Assembly: GCA_003134855.1 (NCBI GenBank)
Contig: PLCS01000007.1
Coordinates: 195,011 to 259,010 of the forward strand
DNA length: 64,000 bases
Direction: 5' to 3'
Source of the DNA: Acidobacteriaceae bacterium
GTDB lineage: Bacteria; Acidobacteriota; Terriglobia; Terriglobales; Acidobacteriaceae
The notes beneath the pieces were generated by a model, which was not told the DNA's origin, made no database searches, and saw nothing but the letters and a program-made list of their open reading frames with translations. Below, in pieces: positions 53,012-61,100 of this stretch. A program made the translations under genes and the position numbers. Position 1 is the stretch's first letter, and the number at the start of each line of letters is the position of its first letter.

Positions 53012-54940
53012 ATGTTGAATCCCAATCGCGTTTTCTTCGCCTTTCTGGCTGTTCTCGCCCTTCCCTTTCCCGTTGTTCGCGCCCAGCAGCCTGCGCCGGA
53101 CGCGCTCCTGGATGAATACGTCCGCGCCCATTACACCAAGTACGAGTACCGCATCCCGATGCGCGACGGCAACCGGCTATTTACTGCGGTCTATGTGCCC
53201 AAGGACGCCGCCGCCGGCCCATACCCGTTCCTGATGGAGCGCACGCCTTACAGCGTCGGTCCCTACGGCGAAGACCAGTATCCGCGCCGCCTGGGGCCCT
53301 CCGAGGAGTTCGAGAAGTCGGGCTACATTTTTGTGTACCAGGATGTGCGCGGGCGCTGGATGAGCGAGGGCGAGTACCTGGAGATGCGTCCGCACATCGA
53401 CGAGAAGAAGTCGCCTCAGGACGTGGACGATTCCACTGACACATACGACACCATCGAGTTCCTGCTCAAGCACGTGGCCAACAACAACGACAAGGCGGGC
53501 ATCTGGGGGATCTCCTATCCGGGCTTCTACACCTCGGCCTCGATCATCGACTCGCACCCGGCTCTGGCAGCGGCCAGCCCGCAGGCGCCGATGACCGACC
53601 TTTTTCAGGGCGACGATGACTCCTATCATGGCGGCGCGTTCATGCTCTCGGCCACCTTCGGTTTCTATGCGCCCTTCTTCCATCCGCAAGACGGGCCGCA
53701 GACTCCCAAACCCACCATCCCCTTCGACTATGGCACGCCGGACAGTTACAAGTTTTTCCTTCAGGCGGGCAACATCGCCAACCTGGACAAGCTCTACCTG
53801 AAAGGCTCCAACTGGCTCTTCAACGACCAGGCCAAACACAATACTTACGACAGTTATTGGCAGGCGCGCGACCTTTCGCGGCACATGAAGAACGTGCATT
53901 GCGCGGTGCTGGTGGTGGGCGGCTGGTATGACGCGGAGGATTTAAGCGGCCCCTACCGGACCTTCAATGCCATCAGCAAATTCAACCCGCAGACGCCGGC
54001 GACGCTGGTGGAAGGCCCATGGGTGCATGGCGGCTGGGCGCGCAGCGATGGCTCTCACCTGGGCGATGTGCAATTCAACGCCAAGACCGGCGTGTACTTC
54101 CGCACCAACGTGCAGTTTCCTTTCTTCGAGTTCTACTTGAAAGGCAAAGGGAAAGCGCTGCCGCGCGCAGTGGTCTTCGAGACCGGCGCGAATGTGTGGC
54201 GCAACCTGGACGCATGGCCTCCCAAGGCCGCCGCGGCCAAGACGCTCTACTTCCACGCCGGCGGCAAGCTGAGCTTTGATCCGCCGACGGAGGCCAAAGG
54301 CGTGGACGAGTACCTGAGCGATCCCAACCGCCCTGTGCCGTTTGTCGGCTATACCACTGACACCGTGCCGCAGCGCTACATGGTGGACGACCAGCGCTTC
54401 GCCAGCTACCGGCCGGATGTGCTGGTCTACCAGACCGAGCCGCTGGAAGAGGACGTGACGATCGCCGGGCCGATCTCTCCCAAACTCAGGATTGCCAGCT
54501 CCGGCACGGACTCGGACTTCGATGTGAAGCTGATTGACGTTTACCCGGAAAACTATCCCGACCCGGACGGAACCTCGCAGGGCAACAAGCGCATACTGGA
54601 TGCGCCGCCGCTGCACATGGGCGGCTACCAGCAGTTGCTGCGCGGCGAGCCCTTCCGCGCCAAGTTCCGCTCGAGTTGGGAGAAGCCGGAGCCGTTGACG
54701 CCGGGCAAGGAGACCGAGATCGACTTCACCATGCCCGATCTTTTCCACACCTTCCGCCGCGGCCACCGTATTATGGTCCAGGTGGAGAGTTCCTGGTTTC
54801 CGCTGACGGACCGCAATCCGCAGACCTTCACCGACATTCCCAACGCCCGGCCGGAGGAGTTCCAGAAGGCGACCGAGCAGGTCTTCCGCCAGAAGGACGC
54901 GGCCAGCGGCGTGGAAGTGCTGGTGATGCCGAAAGACTAG
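53012..54940 (+). CDS. Secreted CocE/NonD-family hydrolase
   Basis: A 642-residue alpha/beta hydrolase with a signal peptide (about 1-25). YEYRIPMRDGNRLFTAVYVP opens the catalytic domain, GYIFVYQDVRGRWMSEGEY follows, and the nucleophile Ser lies in AGIWGISYPGFYTSASII (GISYPG, about 172). The acid and His are expected in VVGGWYDAEDLSGPYR (about 310) and PWVHGGWARSDG (about 338). The C-terminal jelly-roll begins near residue 445. The family includes alpha-amino-acid ester hydrolases, X-Pro dipeptidyl peptidases and cocaine esterase; an acylamino or peptide substrate is most likely here given the S46 peptidase next to it. Confidence 0.88.
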   Translation: MLNPNRVFFAFLAVLALPFPVVRAQQPAPDALLDEYVRAHYTKYEYRIPMRDGNRLFTAVYVPKDAAAGPYPFLMERTPYSVGPYGEDQYPRRLGPSEEFEKSGYIFVYQDVRGRWMSEGEYLEMRPHIDEKKSPQDVDDSTDTYDTIEFLLKHVANNNDKAGIWGISYPGFYTSASIIDSHPALAAASPQAPMTDLFQGDDDSYHGGAFMLSATFGFYAPFFHPQDGPQTPKPTIPFDYGTPDSYKFFLQAGNIANLDKLYLKGSNWLFNDQAKHNTYDSYWQARDLSRHMKNVHCAVLVVGGWYDAEDLSGPYRTFNAISKFNPQTPATLVEGPWVHGGWARSDGSHLGDVQFNAKTGVYFRTNVQFPFFEFYLKGKGKALPRAVVFETGANVWRNLDAWPPKAAAAKTLYFHAGGKLSFDPPTEAKGVDEYLSDPNRPVPFVGYTTDTVPQRYMVDDQRFASYRPDVLVYQTEPLEEDVTIAGPISPKLRIASSGTDSDFDVKLIDVYPENYPDPDGTSQGNKRILDAPPLHMGGYQQLLRGEPFRAKFRSSWEKPEPLTPGKETEIDFTMPDLFHTFRRGHRIMVQVESSWFPLTDRNPQTFTDIPNARPEEFQKATEQVFRQKDAASGVEVLVMPKD

Positions 54941-54942
54941 CT

Positions 54943-55048
54943 GTCAGCGATCAGCTATCAGCTTTCAGCTCAGGTGACTCTCAACAAATGGCCTGATTGA
55001 TATTTCAAGGTACACAAATGACTGATAGCTGAAAGCTGAAAGCTAACA
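54943..55048. repeat. Heptamer-like inverted repeats between the two hydrolase genes
   Basis: Left side: AGCTGTCAGC then GATCAGCTATCAGCTTTCAGCT. Right side: ACTGATAGCTGAAAGCTG then AAAGCTAACAGCTG. The two sides are built from AGCT-plus-three-base units and can pair as a long imperfect hairpin. It lies directly behind the CocE-like stop and before the S46 start. Confidence 0.6.
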
Positions 55049-55058
55049 GCTGCATTTC

Positions 55059-57146
55059 ATGAGGTTCAAAATGTTCATTCGCAAACTCCGTTTCGTTGTA
55101 CTGCCGGTCGTGCTGCTGATGGCCGCCACGCCTGTGATTCACGCCGAAGAAGGCATGTGGACCTTTGACAACCCGCCGCTGAAGCAGTTGGCTGCTAAGT
55201 ATAACTTCCATCCCACGCAGGCGTGGCTGGACCATCTGCGCCTAGCGAGCGTGCGCCTTAACGACGGCGGGTCGGGGTCGTTTGTCAGCCCCAACGGGCT
55301 GCTGCTGACCAACCACCACGTGGCGCGCGGCCAGTTGCAGAAGAACTCGACGTCCGAGCACGACTATCTGCGCGACGGTTTTTATGCGGCCACGCCGGAG
55401 GCTGAGATGAAGTCTCCCGACCTCGAAGTGAACGTGCTGGTGGGCATGGAGGACGTGACTGCGCGTGTGCAGAGCGCGGCCAAAGGCATCGGCGACCAGG
55501 CCAAGGCGCTCAAGGCCCGCGACGCCGCGATTGCGGCCATCGAAAAGGAGAGCAAAGACAAGACCGGACTGCGCTCCGATGTGGTCTCTTTTTACCAGGG
55601 CGGCGAGTACTGGCTCTACACTTACAAGGCTTACACCGATGTGCGGCTGGTCTTCGCGCCGGAACAGCAGGCGGCATTTTATGGCGGCGACCCGGATAAC
55701 TTCACCTATCCGCGCTACGACCTGGATATGGCTCTCTTCCGCGTCTACGAGAATGGCAAGCCGCTGCGCACGGACAACTTTCTCAAGTGGAGCGCGAAGG
55801 GCGCGGCGCCCGGCGAGCTGATCTTCATCAGCGGCCATCCCGGCAGCACGGAGCGCGACGACACGGTGGCCCAGTTGCTGATGGAGCGCGACGTGAGGGG
55901 CCCGGCAGTGACCGAGTATTACCAGCGCCGCATCGCCACGGCGCAAGCCTTTGCCGCGCAGGGGCCGGAGCAGGCGCGGCTGGTGGGCAGCACCATCTTC
56001 GGGCTGCAAAACAGCCTGAAGGTCTACCTGGGCCGCGGCGAGGCGCTGGCCGACCCAGCGATCCTGGCCAAAAAGCAGGCCGACGAAGCCGACTTCCGCG
56101 CCAAGGTGAACGCCAATAAAGAGTGGAAAAAGGAATATGGCAAAGCCTGGGATGAGATTGCCCGCGCGGAAGAAAAGGTGAAGCCGGAGATCAAGGGTCA
56201 GATCTTCCGCCGCACCGACAGCAGGCTGTTCACGCTGGCGGTGCAGATCGTGCAATACGTGGCCGAGATCAAAAAGCCCGATGGCGAGCGACTGCCACAG
56301 TATCACGACGCCGGGCTGGACACGCTCCGCTTCCAACTGCTCTCACCGGCCCCGATCTATCCCTCCACGGAGAAGCTGTACATGGCCGCCGCGCTTAAGC
56401 TGTGCCAGGAGAAGCTGGGCGACAACGACGCTTTCGCGCAGGCCCTCGTGCAAGGCGGCGAGGTGAATGCGACGGTGAACGCGCTGGTGGACGGCACCAA
56501 GCTGGCCGATCCTGCGGTGCGCAAGGCGCTGCTCGATGGCGGCGAGGCAGCCGTGGCCGCATCCGCCGATCCGATGATCGTGGCCGCGCGCCGTGCTGAC
56601 CCCATCCTGCGCGAGGCTCAGCGCCGCATCCACGACACGGTAACCAGCGTGCTGACCCCGGCCGGTGAAAAGCTGGGCAAGGCCCGCTTCCTGATCTACG
56701 GCAAGGACGCCTATCCCGACGCCACCTTCACGCTGCGACTGAGCTACGGCACGGTCGAGGGCTACCCATATAACGGCACCATCGCCCCGCCCTTCACCAC
56801 CTTCTACGGGCTCTATGACCGCGCGGCCAGCTTCAGTAACAAGCCGCCCTTCGATCTGACGGCCAAGGAAGCGGCAGGCCGCCACAAGCTGGACCTTTCA
56901 ACCCCGCTCGACTTCGTCGCGACTGGAGATATTATTGGCGGCAACTCCGGCTCGCCGGTGGTCAATCGCGACGGCGAACTGGTGGGACTGATCTTCGACG
57001 GCAACATCGAGTCGATGGCCGGCGATTTTGTCTATGACGGCGCCAAGAACCGGGCGGTTGCGGTGCACTCGTCGGGCATGATCGAGGGGCTGCGCAAGCT
57101 CTACAGCGCGGGCGCTCTGGCCGATGAACTGGAAGGCAGGAAGTAA
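55059..57146 (+). CDS. S46-family dipeptidyl peptidase
   Basis: A 695-residue periplasmic serine exopeptidase of the DPP7/DPP11 type, which removes dipeptides from peptide N termini. Signal peptide about 1-29; the mature part begins EEGMWTFDNPP, typical of S46. The chymotrypsin-like triad is visible in GLLLTNHHVARGQLQ (His, about 85), DPDNFTYPRYDLDMALFRVY (Asp, about 220) and GGNSGSPVVNRDGELVGLIF (Ser, about 632), with a long helical domain between. The residue near Ser that sets acidic or hydrophobic preference was not assigned. ATG 55071 with GAGG upstream is an alternative start. Confidence 0.94.
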   Translation: MRFKMFIRKLRFVVLPVVLLMAATPVIHAEEGMWTFDNPPLKQLAAKYNFHPTQAWLDHLRLASVRLNDGGSGSFVSPNGLLLTNHHVARGQLQKNSTSEHDYLRDGFYAATPEAEMKSPDLEVNVLVGMEDVTARVQSAAKGIGDQAKALKARDAAIAAIEKESKDKTGLRSDVVSFYQGGEYWLYTYKAYTDVRLVFAPEQQAAFYGGDPDNFTYPRYDLDMALFRVYENGKPLRTDNFLKWSAKGAAPGELIFISGHPGSTERDDTVAQLLMERDVRGPAVTEYYQRRIATAQAFAAQGPEQARLVGSTIFGLQNSLKVYLGRGEALADPAILAKKQADEADFRAKVNANKEWKKEYGKAWDEIARAEEKVKPEIKGQIFRRTDSRLFTLAVQIVQYVAEIKKPDGERLPQYHDAGLDTLRFQLLSPAPIYPSTEKLYMAAALKLCQEKLGDNDAFAQALVQGGEVNATVNALVDGTKLADPAVRKALLDGGEAAVAASADPMIVAARRADPILREAQRRIHDTVTSVLTPAGEKLGKARFLIYGKDAYPDATFTLRLSYGTVEGYPYNGTIAPPFTTFYGLYDRAASFSNKPPFDLTAKEAAGRHKLDLSTPLDFVATGDIIGGNSGSPVVNRDGELVGLIFDGNIESMAGDFVYDGAKNRAVAVHSSGMIEGLRKLYSAGALADELEGRK

Positions 57147-57175
57147 CTCAAGCGCAAGCCGACAACTACAGGAAA

Positions 57176-57212
57176 GCCTGGGTGCCCCAGGTCCCGATTC
57201 TGGGACCTGGGA
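57176..57212. repeat. TGGGGCACCC-tagged hairpin behind the S46 gene
   Basis: CCTGGGTGCCCC then CCAGGTCCC-GATTCT-GGGACCTGG (stem, about 57186-57209). It is nearly identical in stem to the copy inside tatB, 20 kb away. Confidence 0.8.
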
Positions 57213-57307
57213 AGCCTCGACACCCAACCGGAATCTCGTTCACCTTAACCACGAGTTCCTTCCGGTCAAAAACACCCGTTTCGACGTACAATCGAAGACA
57301 GCCCTGC

Positions 57308-57397
57308 GGAGAGCTGGCCGAGTGGTTGATGGCTCCGGTCTTGAAAACCGGCATACCTGAAAGGGTATCGGGGGTTCGAATCCCTCGCTCTCCGCCA
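57308..57397 (+). tRNA. tRNA-Ser(UGA)
   Basis: The acceptor arms GGAGAGC (57308-57314) and GCTCTCC (57387-57393) pair, followed by G and encoded CCA (to 57397). The anticodon stem CCGGTC-TTGAAAA-CCGG shows anticodon TGA. The long variable arm (CATACCTGAAAGGGTATC) is the class II type of serine tRNAs, and GGTTCGAATCC is the T loop. TACAAT at 57287-57292 is a likely -10. Confidence 0.95.
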
Positions 57398-58121
57398 TCA
57401 TTTAGAATCAATAAAATACGGTCGCTTTTACGATAAACTGTTAAGAATCGCCGACCTCTGAGTATTAACTCTCGGACGATTTCATGGTGAACACTACTAC
57501 ACGACTCTCCATTCGCAGTGCCACAGGGTATACCCGCATTCGTTCTGGCTGGATATGTAAGACTACTCACAACTCTCTCAAGCCCAGAGGAAGCGCAGAG
57601 CGAACTCACGCTGCCCTGACATCTGCGACTCCTCTCTAGATGATTTTCCGCCGGGGACTAAACATGATCGAGAGTAGAATGAATGCGCCTCTATTACCAC
57701 GTAATCATCTGAAAGTAAGATAGATAGCATATTCCAACAGTAGATGTTTGATGTGTACCTTTAAGTTAATAAAATGATTACCTAAGTACTTTATATACAG
57801 GTTACGATAGTTTATTGACACCTGTGTGTGGTTTGTGCTGATGTAGACAAAGTTTCCCAAATTCAGGAAGAGTTTCAGGCCTGAGTCCACGGCGCTGTCA
57901 AGCGCGTCAGAGTCACTTCTTGAGGAGTGTTCCTGATGCGCTCCAATGCTGGTGCAAGTTCTATTGCGTTCGTTTTTCGATGTACTGCGTTCGACGTCGG
58001 CATTGATGTGGCGTTGTCCATGCATAGTGAAGTTCAGAGCCGCGGGCGGATATCTTTGCTTGAGTGGCGACTGTTCCACCTATGATGTGCTTTTCCCTAT
58101 ATCCCAGGTTGCGAGGATCGA
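57398..58121. other. Gap between tRNA-Ser and the giant surface-protein gene, no gene seen
   Basis: About 720 bases. The middle (57700-57850) is A/T rich and low in complexity. Short frames on both strands lack ribosome sites and known domains. A GAGG lies nine bases before the ATG of the giant gene. No integrase, inverted-repeat pair or attachment duplication of the tRNA 3' end was noticed. Confidence 0.4.
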
Positions 58122-61100
58122 ATGAAAGTCTCCCGTTCCGCCCGTATCGTGTTTTTCTGTCTAGCCGTAATCCTCTTTCAAACGGATCGATTCATGGCCT
58201 TGGCTGCTACCCCGCCGCCGGGCGCATGTCTCTACGCTCTGGACCCAACGGCCGACCGCGCATTTCAGATCGCGGGCGCACAGTCGGTGTACGCCGCTTG
58301 CGGAGTCGTGGTTGAATCAAGCGCGAGCGACGGCTTTGAAATGGAAGGGGCGGAGACTCTCTACCTGCAGAATCATGCTCAGGTGAGCGTCGTAGGCGGT
58401 GCACAACTCAACGGGCAGACCAAACTCTGGGACACGATCAGTAACAAGCAGGTGCAGTCGGTGCGGGTTTCCAGTCCAGGCGATCCATTGGCGTCGATCG
58501 CGCCTCCGGCCAGCGGAACCATTGTGAGCAAGACGCCAGCCCATTTCGACATGAATGCAAAGCCGGCGAATAACACGCTTTCGCCGGGCGTGTATTGTGG
58601 CGGTCTCACGATCGGAAATACCAACGGCACGGCCTTCACCATAAATCCCGGCACTTATATCATGGCCGGCGGCGGGCTAGTGTTGAACTCGCAGGCGGTG
58701 GTTAAGGGAACTGGCGTCACCGTATACAACACATCGAGCGCGGGTTGGGGTTGCTCCAGCAGCTACAAATACACGCCTGTCACAATTAGCGGACAAGTTA
58801 CGGCAACCTTGTCGGCGCCCACGACTGGAGCGTACAACGGAATCCTGTTTTTCGGTAACCGCAGCGGCTGCTCGACGAAGGGATCGTGTGTGGATCAGAT
58901 CAACGGTGGTTCCACCGTGGTCCTGAATGGCGCACTGTATTTTCCCAGCGATGAAATCCAAATTACCGGCAATAGCAGCGCCAGTGGCTTCATGATGCTG
59001 GTTGCGGACAAGATATACATCAACGGCAACACGACATTTGGCAACAACGGCAATCCGTTCGATGGCATTACAGTAAGTGTCACTCCCTCGACAGTCACAC
59101 TCTTTTCCGGCCAGACGCAGCAATTCACGGCCATCGTAAGCAATAGCGCTAATTCCGCAGTTACCTGGACGATCACTCCAGCGGGAGTGGGCAGCATCAG
59201 TTCGTCGGGTCTCTACACGGCCCCGTCCATTGTAACCGCTCTCCAGACAGTGACGATTACGGCAACCAGTCAGGCGGACACGAGCAAATCGGGCACTGCC
59301 GCTGTTACTCTTGCAGTGGCCAAGACGACGCCAACGATCACCTGGACGACACCGGCGGCCATAACCTACGGCACGGCGCTCAGCCCGACGCAGTTGGATG
59401 CAACGGCAAGCGTTCCGGGCACCTTCGTCTACATGCCCGCTGCCGGTGCGGTGTTGACAGCCGGATCTCAGACGCTCTCGGTAGCATTCACGCCCACCAA
59501 TACCACAAGCTACAACACCGCCGCTGCCACAGTCATTCTGACGGTCAACAAAGCAACGCCTGTCATCAACTGGGCAGTGCCGGCGGCGATCACCTATGGC
59601 ACGGCACTGAGTTCAACTCTGCTTGATGCCACGGCAAGTGTGGCTGGGATGTTCGTTTACACTCCGGCCAGTGGAACGGTACTCGCCGCCGGAGCGCAGA
59701 CGCTTTCGGTGACATTTACACCCACCACCACGGCTGAATACAAATCGGTCACGGCCACTGTCCCGCTGGCGGTCACTCTGGCGGCGCTGACGATCACGGC
59801 GTCCAGCCCGACGGTGAGCTACGGTGCGCCGGTTCCCGCGATCAATCCGCTGTACAGCGGCTGGGTGAGCGGGCAGGGCAGTTCTTCGCTGACCACCCAA
59901 CCGACTTGCACCACGGCCTACACGCCGGCGAGCGCAGTGGGTTCCTCTCCCTCGACAAGCTGCTCCGGGGCGGTGGACGCGAACTACACCATCAGCTACG
60001 TGGCCGGAACGGTGACGATCACCCAGGCCAACGTGACCCTCAGTTGCTCGCCGACCCCGATTACTTATGGGACGGCGTTGAGCGTCTCGCAGCTGGGCTG
60101 CAGCTCGGGCGGAGTGTCGGGCAGTTATACGCTGACGCCGGCTGCGGGCACAGTGCTGACGGCAGGTTCGCAGAGCATCTCCGTAAGCTTCACGCCCGCT
60201 GACACCACCGACTACGGGACAGCCACGGCGACGGTGACGCTTCCGGTGAATCAAGCTGTACCGGTCATTACCTGGGCAACCCCCGCGGCCATCAACTCCG
60301 GGACGGCATTAAGTGCCACGCAGCTTGACGCCACGGCCAGTGTGCCTGGAACATTCGCCTACACGCCCACCGCTGGCACGGTGTTACCTGCCGGGGCGCA
60401 GGCGCTATCCGTGACCTTCTTACCAACCGACACCATCGATTACACCACAGCAACGGCCTCTGTCAGTTTGACGGTCAATGAGACGCAATGCACATCGAAC
60501 GGATACAGCTACCAACGCGCAATCGTAATCGACCACACGAAAGTCCCGAACACTGACCAGGTCAACTTCCCGTTCTTGTTCAACACGACCGATCCCACTC
60601 TTGCTCTTGCCACGGCAACAAATGGCGGCCATGTTACGAGTCCTAACGGCTACGACATCATCTTTACGTCGGATCCTGCCGGCCAGAACATCCTGAATTA
60701 TGAGATGGAGGAGTACGATCCCGTCCACGGTCAGGTCATCGCCTGGGTGCGCATTCCAACTCTCTCGCACACCACGGATACTGTGCTGTACGTGTTCTAT
60801 GGAAACCCGAGCATTACAACATCGCAGCAGAACCCGACAGGCGTGTGGGATAGCAACTATCAAGCTGTCTACCATCTGGCGAATGTCGGGACTGGCACCG
60901 CAGCGGATTCAACTGCGAATGGCAACAACGGAACGCTCAACTTGGTATCGACCGCTACAGGCGAAATCGATGGAGCAGTGGGATTTAACGGTGCATCCAG
61001 CTACATTCAGATTCCTGAACAAGATTTTCAATCCTTCTTTCCGACCAGCGACGCTGTGTTTTCTGAATCGTTTGAGGTATGGTTCAAAACAGCATCGAAT

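Noticed and set aside
57166..57609. Minus-strand frame containing GERGIRTPDTLSGMPVFKTG
   Set aside because: It is the antisense translation of tRNA-Ser, a well-known false protein signature.
57308..58121. tRNA-Ser as an integration site for an element carrying the giant gene
   Set aside because: No integrase gene and no repeated tRNA 3' end were seen within the window.
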